Positions 1 to 12,700 of a stretch of 64,000 bases of DNA are shown here, piece by piece. Every line of letters starts with the position of its first letter. The stretch's first letter is position 1. Source of the stretch: Acridotheres tristis (taxonomy: Eukaryota > Chordata > Aves > Passeriformes > Sturnidae); NCBI GenBank assembly GCA_037013685.1, contig CM072886.1, positions 85,318,922 to 85,382,921 on the forward strand, read 5' to 3'. A program made the position numbers and the translations under genes. The notes beneath the pieces were generated by a model. That model did no database searches. It was not told the origin of the DNA and saw only the letters and a list, made by a program, of their open reading frames with translations.

Positions 1-1976
1 TACAGCAACCAGCACTGTGCTGAAGTAACACAGAGCAACATAGGACTGGCCCAACCTTTCTCAAAGCAGCACAATGTAGATCAAAGAACTTATCAGAAAA
101 GCCATGTTTCAACAGAGCTAAGTTTCAGAAAACAAGCCTCAGATTAGATAAGCAAATGCCCAGCTCTCAATAGGTGAAGGTGAACAAATCAGAGACTCAG
201 GGGTTGAGCACTTGCTGGAGCCACGGTGCAGCTGTGCCCACAGCTGTAATGGAAGCCTGCAGAGGATCTGCTGGCACGGGTGGGTGGGCAGCCCTGATGA
301 ACAGCCCAAGGACAGCAGGGCTTTTGATGGGTGGGGGTAATAGTGGGGCAGAGGGGTGAGCAATGGCTGCCTCCTGCCAACCTCTGGTCAGGAATCCAGT
401 GGTCAGGAATGCAGTGATCCCCCGAACCCCAGGACGACTGCGACATCCAGAGGGCAGCTGCTGGGATTTTTTCAGGGCACCTGCAGTATAAGTGCCCTGT
501 GCCCAGGACCTCACGTTCAAGGCATAGAATGGGCAGACTGTCCACTGTTTTCTGCCTGTTCTGAGCTTTCTGAGGACAGCTAACTGCATCAGAAGGGCAC
601 ACAGATCATTTCCACCTGGCCAACTGTGAGCAAATATGTGTGTTTGGGAAGGGATTTCAGATACAACGCTGCAGCAAGGATGACCTTGCCTGATGTGCTG
701 TCCAACATGTGGGAGCAATCTCCGAAGAGCCCATCTGTAAAAGTGACAGCCTGTGTCAGCCTCCCCACTCCTCCATGCCCCAGCAGAACCATTGTGAGGA
801 CGGCCATTAGTTCAGGAGAACATGCATTCATTGAGCATGCACGTACATTTTGCTTCAGTCAGGAAGAGTATTTGCTTTATACCAAACTGCTTTGTAACAA
901 TAATTTGTACAGGACCAACCTACCTGCACTGAAAGGGGTCTAGGAAGGTAGAGATAAAGCTGAAAGGTCTCTTCTCAAAGACAGTATCTGAAGAATAACA
1001 AAAGTATATTTCTGGATCAGTGGAGTGGAGGTCATAGACTGAAGTGTTTTCCATCTGCAAAGCATCTTTTCCATCTTCTTAGCCCAACAAAGAGGAGCCT
1101 TTTTTATACCTGTATCCAAACATAAACAACAGAGTTGAGGAATTTTAACCTGAATGGATAGACATGTTGGCAGTATCTCCCCTACATTATTAAATGGCCA
1201 AGAAAATTGCTCCTTATCCATTTCTAGATGTAGATAGGAAGCATGGTTCTGTCAGCAAACTCATTGCCAGAAAAATAATTCCTTGTATTACATGACTATC
1301 TTGCAGATATCTCTGCTACAATCCATTGCCATGTTTAATTAAGCATTCATAGCTAGTTCAAAAACTGTAGTAAGCTGCACATTTACTAATTAATCAATAT
1401 AAACAAACTGCTGTGCCTTGAGTCCCTTAAGAGGAACAGAGGAAAAGAGATAGCATCTATTTTTGCATCACAGTGACTCAGGGGTACTGCTCTACGTGCT
1501 GAGCAGTTTGTATTTTCCGGAGAACATCCACACCTTTTCATTTCAACAGTAAACTCCAGAGAAGTGCTCCTTCAGTTGAGCACACACTCCACAAATTTCT
1601 CACATGAACCTGAGAGAGGATATTTAAGAGTCATACACCTAAAATGTGCCTTGAATACTTGAAAAGGAGAGGTTTTGATGCGTGTCAAAGCATGAACTAT
1701 TCAGCCAGGAATTGTCAAAGTGAGAGCTTAAATCTTAAAAGTTTAGCACTTCCACCTGGAAAAAGAGACACTACAAGAAACTTGAAGACCATCAGTAATG
1801 TGGGAAAAAACCCTCCAAGCCAGTGTGGACAAAATGTAGTGGCTCAAGGAAAAGAGACATAACCTTATTTGAAGAAAACTCTTCATGTGTCAGGAAGAGA
1901 ATAAATTTGGACAATAGAGGGACAACAACACTTTACTGCTGTGACTTCCAAAATTTGGAGAAATTACACAGGGGAG
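1..1976. other. intergenic, nothing recognised
   Basis: The segment at about 190-940 has a higher GC content and overlapping open frames on both strands. None shows domain similarity or splice support, so I do not call a gene. Confidence 0.6.
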
Positions 1977-2430
1977 GCAAGCAGTGTGGGGCAGGGCTGG
2001 AGGCACACACGTGTGTGGTGGATCTCTTTGCTGAGGAGGACCCTGGAGGAACTGCAGCCCATGAAGGATCCACAACAGGATGAGGAGCAGTGGGTGGCAT
2101 GGATCAGCAGAAAAAAACCTGTTCTGCATCAGCCCAACCTCATGGGTCACCTGTCACCTCACTCAAAGGGATAGGGAGGGATTTGTGCAACATGCAAGGA
2201 AGTAGGGACCAGGAAAGGTGAAGGAGAACTGTGGGACTGAAGATCAGTATGGGGAAAGGAGAAGAAAGACATTTCCCTCAGGGTTTGTTTTCTTGATCAG
2301 CCCCTTATTTTTCCCCTCAATAGCCAAAGTAGTTGTTAAAAGCTTCTGTTAATTGGAAACAAATTGGATTAAATTCAATTTAAATCCCTGAGTCAGACTG
2401 CTTTGTTTGAGATGAGAGGTCTTAATTTAC
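1977..2430 (+). mobile_element. probable degraded avian ERV LTR or internal remnant
   Basis: A purine-rich part (CCTGGAGGAACTGCAGCCCA, GAAGGATCCACAACAGGATG) is followed by GTTTGTTTTCTTGATCAG and a GATTAAATTCAATTTAAATC..TGAGTCAGACTGCTTTGTTTGAGATGAG stretch in which the first part is typical of the start of an LTR U3-R boundary. The sequence of these blocks resembles LTRs frequent in bird genomes, but divergence is heavy. It could also be another interspersed repeat. Confidence 0.35.
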
Positions 2431-5254
2431 TTGGCATTTTCACACAGGTCTGGGCTGCTTTATTTCCTTTATTATTTTTCTTCTTTTTTTCCAATCACCA
2501 CAATGTGCTGATAGGGGGATATTTCTTCTTTAGGACAGGGATGCTCAACATGCAACAGATGATGCCTATGGAAGGGGACTGCAGGGCAATGAAAATGTTT
2601 GCACTTCCTGGCTATCACTTCTGAGCACATACCTCAAACCTTTCCCTGCCACAGTCCAGACTGACCTGGGGACAAGTGGCAAAAGCAGCTGCGCTTTAGC
2701 CTGTTTCTGAAAACAGAGTGTGAAAGGAGGCTACCACCCTTGTTACTTCATACAGCCTTGGGTTGGGAACAAACACGGACTTACCTGTGCATAAACACCA
2801 GCTTTTCTGGCTGCACCACCCACACCGTGTGTGTGTATTTGGGAAATCCAGCCCCCTCCTGAACCGTGCAGCCCATGAGGAGCAGAGCTGCTGGGAAGCT
2901 GCAAGTGACAAACCCGGTCATCACCCACATGGTAAGGCCCAAAGGAACTTCTGCCTCCTGAAAAAAACTCTACAGCTTTTGGTTCACACAGGAAACACTG
3001 TTCTCTCCTATCCGTAAATCATGGTAGCTCAGGAGAAACTAATGCCTGCATTACAAAAGGATTACAGAGTGTTCCTTAGGGGTCAGGAGAGCCCAGAGCA
3101 TTTCAATCAGCTCTTTGATATTTGCAATCTAGGCAAACTCCTAGGTCACTGGTTTAAGGATTAGAAAAAATAACAGAAATATTTCTTAAATTGGTTTTGA
3201 AATCTGCAAATGTTTTATGCAACAGGAAGACCAGGCTCTAGGAACAAGGTAGTGCCAGCAGCCTGCTCAGTAGCCCAGGAGATGGTGTTCACTCAAGAAA
3301 TATTTGCATATTTTGGGTGGGACCAGGGTTCATGTATACAAAAGATAACAGAGCTCTGTGAGGCCTTAGCAGTTTGACATCAATACCTAAACACTGGCTT
3401 AAAAATGAAGCTGTATTTGTCTCAATTAAACATCACATGAGTGCTTAAAATAAAAGCAGATAGGAACACACCGAGCTCCATGACCAGTTCTCCACTGCTT
3501 GAAATTGAGTTCCATTTCCAAGATTTGCTGGTGACACTGAACTATTTTGGGTGCATTCCAGAGGAAACTGGAAAAAGGTGGAAAACCAGACAAAATGTTG
3601 TCACATTAAAGACATGCAATTTGAACTGTTTCCAAATTATACTAGATACTGAATTGAGTACATCAATTCAGAAGAAACACCACTGTATTTTAATAAAGAA
3701 TGTAATACCAATCTCTGGACAAGCTGCCAGTGACAAAAAAAAACAAATAAAAAATCTAAAAGGAAACAAAATGTTACAGAAGATAGAAAGGCTTTTAACT
3801 AGCTCATCAGACAAGTGAGATAGTATCTAGCTAATAATTAAATTCTGTTTATCTTATTTTGACCAATACAACTAAGGCAGAATTTGAAGGTATCACAGGA
3901 TAAGTGTGTGAGTTCCACAAGAAGTTGGGCTGATACAAACCGCCTTTTTAAATAGGCTACTCCAGGACAAGTAGCTTTAAGTGCTGACCATATTAGAGAA
4001 CAGCCTTGCTTGAGAGTGGTAGTTGTCAGCACACAATGTAAGATTTTTAAAGAAATCAAATTGTATGAGTAGCTGCAGCAAACTTTACACCTCCACCCAG
4101 CAAAGCACCGAAATGCAGTTCTTTCTGTCTTCAGAGAAATGTAAAGCATCAATGCTGCCTCAAAAGTTTCTAATGCTAAGCTGTGTCAGACTCAGGAATG
4201 TTCAGAGGGCCCAGGATGCTGAGGGAAGAGATGTAGGAAAGGTGCTTTTAGAGAGAAATTTATTTTGTAATCTGTCACCCACAAAGGTAGTGGCCATAGG
4301 GAAGGTTCAGCCATCTGCCTTGTAAAGTCAAAGTCCTTAGGTTACCAGGGATATGGCAAAGGCTTTCAGGGAGGAACCCTCTTCAGGATGGGTTCAATTT
4401 AACATCTGCATGAGTGACTAGAAAAGATGAATAACATGTTCATGACATTTGCAGATGCTGATTAATTAGAAAATGAAGCAAAGAGCTAATATGCAGCTGA
4501 AAGGCAAAAAGAAAATAGTCAGGCATACACATAGAGTCACACACATTTATATGAGTGCACGCATCAGCTTCCAAACATAGTGAGGGAAATTATTTTCTGA
4601 ATTACTATTTTTATCGACACTGGACTCACTCTGTTGAATGGCTGAATGAAAACACTTTTCCATGAAATGCAACCATCTAATATCTTTTACTGCTATGGGC
4701 AATACTGTCGATTTAGTTCTTTGCTTCCACTGAGGAGATTTCATCCAAATTCCTGATACTTTTCTTCCTATCTTCCGTTTTATCTTTTGTATATCTGTGT
4801 TGTAAAAGCAGCAAGTGAAAGCATTTCAGGCAAAGTCCAAAAGGGAAAGGGTAAAAGTGCAAATGAAAATCTGTTAATTTTTACCTGAGAAATCAAAACT
4901 GTGGTTGAGATATGTCCTGGACATGACCTTGTAGTTAGAGGAGGAAGCAAAAGGGGTTTGATTCCTGCTTGCAGGGACTGTTGGAGCTGAGTCTCTTTGC
5001 CAGACAAACACACCCAATGCTTTCAGGCCCTTCCCTCTGACTGGATTCCAGATGGGGCTGCCTGCTGGATGTGATAGCAGGGGAATGGCAGCCAAGGCCT
5101 GAACATCTTCCCACCTGCTTAAGGCTGGCAGGATGGTTCTTTTCTTTGCAATTACTCTGTGACCTGTCAAAGAAAAGTTTTTCATTTTTCTCTTCTGAAC
5201 CTGGGAGCCAGGGCCGCTCACAGTCAGTGCAAGGTTAAACCACTGAATTATTGC
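2431..5254. other. intergenic with a possible CR1 reverse transcriptase remnant
   Basis: Nothing firm was recognised. Around 4380-4470 the plus strand resembles a decayed piece of the CR1 coding region (TTCAATTTAACATCTGCATG, then GTGACTAGAAAAG and ACATTTGCAGATG), at low confidence. The 125-codon plus frame at 3441-3818 has no recognised similarity. Confidence 0.4.
4259..4264 (-). terminator. candidate poly(A) signal for the 5255-5392 exon
   Basis: TTTATT on the plus strand gives AATAAA on the minus strand, about 1 kb downstream of the TGA. Linkage to the exon is inference only. Confidence 0.2.
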
Positions 5255-5392
5255 TCATTTTCCATTGTTTCCTTCCTCTGGAGAAACAGCTCTGCCCCTT
5301 TTCACAAACTGCTTGAAAATCCTGCGTTTGGTTAGCACTGCCAGGTACATCTGCACAGGCACAAGGATGAGGATGTGAGGCAACAGGGTCAC
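5255..5392 (-). CDS. candidate terminal exon of an unidentified membrane protein
   Basis: A strong 3' splice site (branch-like CTGATAC, then TTCCCCCTGCTGCTTGCAG) opens directly into 45 codons ending in TGA. The peptide has a hydrophobic segment (VTLLPHILILVPVQMYLAVL), a basic stop-transfer stretch (TKRRIFKQFVKRGR) and a short polar tail (AVSPEEGNNGK). Third codon positions are rich in G and C although the surroundings are AT-rich, as in real coding sequence. I do not recognise the family. No upstream exon was found between here and PTPN3, so this could be the last exon of a gene whose other exons I missed, or a fossil. A minus-strand AATAAA at 4259-4264 could end the transcript. Confidence 0.5.
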   Translation of the reverse strand: MTLLPHILILVPVQMYLAVLTKRRIFKQFVKRGRAVSPEEGNNGK

Positions 5393-8300
5393 CTGCAAGC
5401 AGCAGGGGGAAGTATCAGGAACGTTGATTGCTCTGCATTCTCACTGGCCACACATTTTATTTATATCACACTCTGACACACTGGGCCAGGAAGGCCTCAG
5501 TAAGCTGGAAACACCTCACAGGTTTGAGTGGGGGCAGATTTTTAGCTCTTGAATATTAAGGCTAATTGTGTTTAGTGTTGGAGATTTTTTTCTATTTTCA
5601 TATACACCAATCTGAAAAGAAGAGGCTCTTCAGGAAAAGCCAGCAACCCTCACACGTGTACATATGTTCAAAATAGGTTGGACAAGTCACTTCAAAGGGT
5701 TTATTTTCTATTAATCTCTCTGCTTACAAACCCAGCCATGTATTCTGGGTTAGAACTGCCCTGTGAAAAGTCATGTCCCAGTTTACTTGGAGCAAACTAA
5801 TCACTCAGTCCTGCTAGGGCTGGAGCAGAAGCTCCTGAAGCAGTAAATGCTGCTGACCTCCTGCTTCACCCCTGTTCCATGTCTGTGGCTGCTCCCCCAA
5901 GTGACCTCTGTGCAATACAACTCTGGTGTGCCACAGGAAATGTAGGAAAAGGAGATGCAACTCTGCAATAGCCATGTGACAAAGGCAGCTGATGTTATGT
6001 CCAGGGCAGCAGGTCAGATGGACTGTGAATAAAATGATACTGGTTTTGCTGGTGTGGCATGCCCAGAGTCATTTAGCATACTGGGTGCCTATAGCACATC
6101 CTTTCTTACACCACAACTCTACTGTGCTATAAATGCAAAGAAGGGCCTGCAATTCCCCTGGCATAATTGCCACAGAAAAACCTCTTGGTCTAATGAAGTA
6201 ATTCAGACTTTTATAAAATGTCATGTACAGCTTTACAAGAAAGCCTGACAATTTGACTATAGGAAGCAGAATTAGTGTGATTTTGTTAGCCTATTTTCAA
6301 GGTGTCATAACAACAGAAAGATGCAACATGATACTCTTGTAACTCCTTGGGTGTCAAATCAAGATTCTTTCAGAAAGCAACTTAAAAGCACAAGCCACCT
6401 TCCATTAACAAAGAGAGCTTTGATAGTATCTGTGTCTCTCAAATAGTTTCAGACTGTGGCAGGCAAAATCCCCATCTTTGCTCTGACAATGGGGGTAAGG
6501 GCAGGAAAGCCTTTGTGTGTATCCATATTCAAGGCTTGACCTTTCTGGCTGCTGGTGAAGGAACAGACACAAGGCGAATGAATGGGCAGGAGCTTTGGGG
6601 AAACTCCACCTCAGCCAAGAGGAGTCACAGCTCTCCATTCCTGCCCTCCTCCCACACCAGCCAGGTCCCTGTCCAGGAGGCTCCCAGTCCAGGCATTGCT
6701 GGCTACCGACCTTGCTGCGTTATTGGGGTTATCATGTACACTTGCAGGAGAGCAGGACACGTCCCTCAGCCCTTCCACCAGCAACCACAGCATGGCATCT
6801 CTCTGCAGGGCTGGTGTGCTGCTGTGGCAGACACTGAAGAGCTGCCTGCTCCAGGAGAAAGGAAGTTGTGCTTGGGCGAATAGATTTAAACCCGAGTGTT
6901 CAAGTCCAAGTCCAGTAGCTCATTCATGATACAATACAAAGATGTCTCACAGGAATTAATGCTTCACTCTCCTCTGCACAGCCCTTCATGCAGTGCAGTC
7001 TCTCCTGGTGCAGCCAGAGTTTCACTGTGGCAGCTGCAGCATTGCAGAGCATCCCTCTGCACAAATGACTTGGTTTTGTCCTGCCACATAAACAGCAGTC
7101 CAGGAGTGATATCTCCTTTGACCATTGAAAAAACACCAGCCTTGTTTGTGAATAAAACCACTGAAAGAGAAGCATTTCATGGCTAATTCGTAACTCAGTC
7201 AAAATCCTTGTCTTCTTTGGAGTTTATAGATTTTAACCAGTGCTTGAACTCTGTATGGACCTGGGAGATGCACAGGACCCCAGCAATGTGGTGATTCCCT
7301 ACCTCTTATAGTTGTAACATGCCACATTTCCATCTTTCTTTCTGCAGGGATGATTACAATCCATGCACCTCATTTGCATTAGTCTCATCAGGCTATGTAG
7401 AACTTAGTCAGCTAAATATCAAATCCAGCTCTAGCAATTCTGCTTACCTAGAAGAAATAAAGCTGAATGAGTTGAGGAAAAAGTAATCAGCTTACTTTGT
7501 TCTGATACAAAATATTTGAAGCTGATCTGGGATCACGTATCTAGGTTACTACACTGATATTTAGAATATTGTGAATGCTGGGTATTGGGTGCCCCAGTAA
7601 AACCTTTAATAGGAGAAGCTGTGACTGCTGCTTCTTTTTAGCTGTGTGACATCTGAGGTCTCAAGGTTCCTTTGCAGCACACCCTGGACATGCTCAGGTA
7701 ACTCTGAGATCCCAGAGTCCAGATGCAGCAGTTCCTACATGCAAGAGACAGAAAGGAGAAGCATGCTGGATAACAGCTGGCCAGATGAATAATTTTCCAG
7801 AAATCATGGAAAATGCTATTTTTTAGGAGGACTTGATGGGACTCACACCATTCACAACCCAGAGTCTTGTTCCATCTCCTAGAGCAGGCCACAGTGTCAG
7901 GGTTCTGGTCATTTGCCTGACAATGCTGTTGAACCAGTCCTGGGTGAATCAGTCTCTGTTGCTCCATTGTCCTACAGAACAGATGGTGTCTGTGCATTTT
8001 CCACAGCATTGAGAAACAGAAGGGATATGTTATCACATCTTTCTAAGACCAAAACCCAGATAAAAAAAAAAATTAAAAGTTCTCTTTAAAGATTTACTAG
8101 TGGAGATTTTGTTCTAAGTAATGAAAAATGTCTCATCAAACATAATACTCCTCTGCAAATATTAGCGTATAACAAAGCCAAGACAGCAGAGTGAAACTGC
8201 TCATTTTTTGAGATTCTGCCTTCTTGTGGAGCAAGAGACTGAAGACTGTTTAACTTCAATTTTCCCACAATTAAAAGCATGTTCAAACAAAGCCCAGGGC

Positions 8301-9231
8301 ACATATATCTTTGCACTTACAAATCTGTACAAGTTATGTTCAAATGTGACACACACAGACCTATGCTATTATTTGAACTGTGAGTCATAGAAAAAAGCAA
8401 TGTTACAGCCAGCACAAGGACAGTTGAATAAATTTCCATCAACCTCCTTGTTAATGATGTGATAAACTGTCATCAGGGATTTCTCCTGTTTCCAAAGAAA
8501 GCCCCATGACCCATCAGAGCAGTAGAAACCCCTGGCAGAGCTCCTGCCAGGTCTCAGTACAGGCACTGCAAGTCCTTGGTCGTGCTTGGTGAAGGCAGCT
8601 AGCACATGAAGCGTGGGCTTCATCAGATGATCACTGAAGCCAAATTTGCTCCTTGGAAAACATGCACACATTCCCACAGTCCCAGGAAACAGTGGGCTGC
8701 CAAAACAGATTGCCTTGGCTGACCTGGCCCAGCTTTTTCCTAGCAGAAAATACACACTGAAGATCTCTTAGGCCAATTTGCCAACTTCTGCAAAGGTGAA
8801 AACTTCATGGCTGTCCCCACTTAAGTCATTGAATGGGCTCATAACTGGCCTGCCACAAATGCTGGGGTTGAGCAGCCAAGATGATTTTACCCACCCCTTC
8901 CTGCAAAAGGTGACTACAGTGTCCAGCTAAACAGCCCGTGTGGGAGCTCCACAAGAAACCAGTGAATCTGCTCTCTGTTTTAACTCCGTTGTCTCAAGAC
9001 TTTTTCCTGCTTCCCTGGGCATGAATCCTATCACACTTACAATTTTATGACTCAGGAGGTGAAGCACATCTGGCTGCTGGGGAATTGATAGGAGAAATAA
9101 AGGGCTTTCCTTGCAGCATAGCTAAGTGCCAAGCTTTTCAAGCAAAGTTGCAGCCTGCAGTGTGCTAACCACACTGTCCTTATAGGCACAGAGATATCAG
9201 GCAGCAAAAAGCAATAAAGTGGTTATATGGT
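5393..9231. other. intergenic or intronic, nothing recognised
   Basis: Would be intron if the 5255-5392 exon belongs to a gene extending right. Several medium-length open frames (for example 7638-8036 and 8369-8755 minus) lack family similarity. A small inverted repeat (CCTGGCAG, 5-nt loop, CTGCCAGG) lies at 8531-8551. Confidence 0.5.
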
Positions 9232-9265
9232 TTGCCAGATAGCCTTAAAAACAAAAGGGAAGAAA

Positions 9266-9275
9266 GTATAAAAGC
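9266..9275 (+). promoter_or_regulatory. TATA-like box
   Basis: The sequence AGTATAAAAGC matches a consensus TATA box. It lies about 480 bp upstream of an AATAAA on the same strand. Function is unproven, because such motifs occur by chance in AT-rich DNA. Confidence 0.25.
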
Positions 9276-9746
9276 ACTTGGGTTTAGTCACAATTTGGTA
9301 CAATGTGGTAACCTTCCTTTCCAGAGAAGGTGTTACCTTGAGTTTTGGGAGGTGGGCTCTAGTACAGGCTCTTTCACAACTCCAATGATTGGTTTCCTCT
9401 CCCTAGAAACAGCATTAGTCCGTCCAGACCAGGGGCTCTATTTGACCCAAGACATTGTAAAGAGACCTCTGGGGCCATTTTCTGATGCGGACCCCAGAGT
9501 GCCTGGGAACACAGGCACCAGCTTGTCTTTCTTGGTTCCTCCTCATCTGCAGGGAGCAGGTTGGTGATTAGGCTGGGATCTGCCATGGTCCATGCTGTGC
9601 CTTGTCATTGGGGATATCACTAGGTGGCCCTGTTAGATTGTCTCTTCCTAATGAGCAAGTTTTTAATCTTCAAAAAATATTGTACTGTTAAGGACTGGAG
9701 CTGTAAAATATATTTTTATATTTTTTTTTATTTTTGCTTTCTTTTA

Positions 9747-9752
9747 AATAAA
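9747..9752 (+). terminator. poly(A) signal-like AATAAA, plus strand
   Basis: Reads TTTTAAATAAAGGATTCTTA, preceded by a U-rich stretch (TATATTTTTATATTTTTTTT) and followed by TTATTTTG and TGATTGTGAGAG. This looks like the end of a plus-strand transcript or an LTR polyadenylation region. No plus-strand coding exon was confirmed upstream. Confidence 0.35.
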
Positions 9753-12700
9753 GGATTCTTATTTTGAAAGAAATCATTATATGATTGTGAGAGCTTGCTG
9801 GGAGGTTTATTCCCTGTATTTTGACAGAAACCCTTCAAAACCACAACTCTGAGCTCAAAGGAATGAACTTTCTTTCAGAAGAGATTTCTTTGTACACGGT
9901 TTGAGATGACTTTTGCTCTAAAGTTAGTAAATGCATATAAATAAAAGAAGATGGGCTTTGAGCAGCTGATAATCTAGTCTACTTCAGTAGAAAGGTAAAG
10001 CAGAGGTTTGCTACAGTTTGGCTCAGTGCCAGGAGGAAAAGGACAAGTTTGCTTTTTTTCTCAAGTGGAAAGGCTGACACATTTGCAAGGACCTGTTTCA
10101 TTTACCTGGAACTGCACAAGGACAAAGTATCAGCTTTTCAATCCTGTAATGTGTTACTTGTCCTCTCAAAGGTTATTTGTGCTTCTGTGAAAGGCCATTG
10201 CAACATTCAGCTTTTCATAGCAATCCTTTCCAATTAGAAAAAACAGGAGTGTTTGTACAGTGAAGCTTGTAACCACTTGTACAGCTGCAGCATGAAGGCA
10301 TCTTGGGAGTGAAAGAGTTTATAACTACAAAAAAATCCCACAATCACATTTCCCATCACTGAGGATCTGGACCAAAGCTCTGTGTTTCATTCTTTGTACA
10401 GCTGCCTGGCTACTCAGCACTGTGAATTTTAAGGAGAGCAGAGAGTATCAGCACATTGTGTTGAACTTATTTTGGGTCTGCTGGGAGAAGGGAGACATAA
10501 AAGGTTAGAAAAGAAGAAATTATTAGTACCTGGGAAATAATGGGAGCAGAGAATGTGCTGCATGGAAAAGAGTGATGAAAGCTCTCTTGAGTTGTTGATG
10601 AGTTACTTCCTGCGAGCCACCACCTCTGCTACCAAAGAGTGGTTGGCGCTGCAGCAGTTAAGGAAAATCCAAAGACCAGTTTGGCTCTTCAGCAGTGAGC
10701 TGACCTTGCAGTCTGAACACTGATAGCTGCTGTAATTCAAGATTGTGCATGCTCCAAAAGACCAGCTGCCACCACAAAAGTCATGGAGATGAGGAAAACC
10801 AATGAGCAAAAAAGTCCACACCTCTTCAATTTATTCTCCAAACTAAACAGAGTGAATCTTCATCCCCAGCAAGGTGTCAGTGGAGAGGGGAGGGAACAGC
10901 ATATTTGTCCAGCTGGTACATTATAGCCAGAAAAACTGGGCATTTTAAAATGCTCACTGTCTTTACACAGGATGAAAAAACAAGGGATGGATTTTCTCCA
11001 CTAGCATCAAGTCAGCAAACCCACCAGTGACATGTGCCAATGTCCATGGAGGGAAATCTGTCCTGGATGCTGCAGAAATGATGGTGAATGCTCTCTGTAT
11101 ACCAAAAGAGCATAGTCCCAGTAAGAGAATAAAGCTCAGATTCTCAAAGAAGAAGACATCTGTTCTGAATATCCTGACTAACAATAACATGAAAGGTCTG
11201 GCTTAAGACTCAAAAGACCTCTCCTCTATTTTGAAGCCATTTGACTTCCACAGCGCTGTGATTTCTCTGGGAATTTGCTGGGAGGCTGTTAGGAAGACTC
11301 ATGCCACATGGAAGATTAGGCAGCCTCTGGGACCCCTTCCTTTCCTAAGGACGCAGCTTCCAGCCAAGAAGAGCTTTGAGACGAATCCATGACCACCTTA
11401 CTGATTAGAGCTGGCCATTTGCAGGGCCTTCTAGGGGTTATTTGCTTGTTCTAGCCTTGCACTTGAATAAACTAAGCCATCATATTAAGTGGCAGGGACC
11501 ACACAACATCTGTAAAACCTGCTTGACCTGAGAATCTCCTTTGCTTACCCATTCTTGCAAGGAAGGTTTTGCAATTAGATATGGCAAGGCAATTTGGCAC
11601 AAGAGGCATTTCCCACTTAGAAATTCTCATGATTATATGGGATCAAGTGGTGTGTCCAGCCATACACAGCCACACACGGGATGGTGACAGAGTTCTCTCT
11701 CAAGCACTACAGAAGGCAGCAGGCTCATAGCTGCAGGCTCTAGAGAGATGTATCAGAGAGAGACTTTTCAACTACTGTTCTTAAACTTGAGCACCTGCCC
11801 CTGTTACATGCCAAAATGTTACATGCATCAGAAAGAGAAATTAAAGGATACTTAAGGCAGAAAAACCTTCCAGAGAAGAGGTTTCTGCTGCCTCCATCCC
11901 TTTCTTCAACCGTGGCACCTCTCATCCGAAGAGTAAATTATCCACATATTTCTAAGCACTGAGGCAAGCAACGAGGGCTTTTTACATCTCTCCCAGCCTT
12001 GCCTTCTCCATACAACAGTTGTTTTCAATTACAGGCTGCTTCCATCAGGATCTCTCACTCTCCCTGCTTGCAGGAGACAAGTTAGATACTGACTTTGTAT
12101 TTTCACCTTAGATGTTCTCTGGACTGTGGGGGAGGAAAGGGAAAGAAAGAAAAAGTGAGTGTAAGTGAATATCAAGAACCTGCCTTAGATAAAATATTCA
12201 GATCTTACCGTGAATAATACATGGGAATGGAAAAACATTTTTCCAGCTACGTGCAAGCCCAGTGCACTGTAACAGAGACTGTACCAACGTCTTACAGAGG
12301 ACCAAAAGATGCAAAAATTTTGGCATAGCTTCTGTTCTTAACTAAATTCCCCTTCAACAATGCAGCAGCAGACATAGGCCATACATACACACACACACAC
12401 ATTCTTTACACTTCTGCTCCAGCAGCATGGGTGCCGTGCTCACATGCAGCAAAACAAAAGAACTTGGTCAGAGGTTTCAGCTGGAGGCTGGGCTGCTCTG
12501 TGCTGCTGATCAGCAGGAACTATCCCCAAGATGATTAATAGAGGTTTGCTTTGCAGCTGCCATGTCACCACCACTCTGCACCTTTGTGTGCCCCCCCTCT
12601 CCACTCAATTGGTGGCCATAGCAACATCCCCAGCATTGCCTGCAGCGCCAGCTCTTCCCTCCTTTCAAGCAGCCTCCGCTTTAGGAAACGATCCTCGTGA

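Noticed and set aside
190..943. Cluster of overlapping open frames on both strands in a GC-richer patch
   Set aside because: Frames overlap in several phases on both strands, show no domain similarity and no splice structure; most likely low stop-codon density.
3441..3818. 125-codon plus-strand frame beginning with ATG
   Set aside because: Translation has no recognised motif and low-complexity Lys runs; no promoter or splice context.
10963..11190. Minus-strand 75-codon frame with a hydrophobic segment, considered as an upstream exon of the orphan membrane protein
   Set aside because: Lacks matching acceptor and donor with compatible phase; hydrophobicity follows from T-rich composition.
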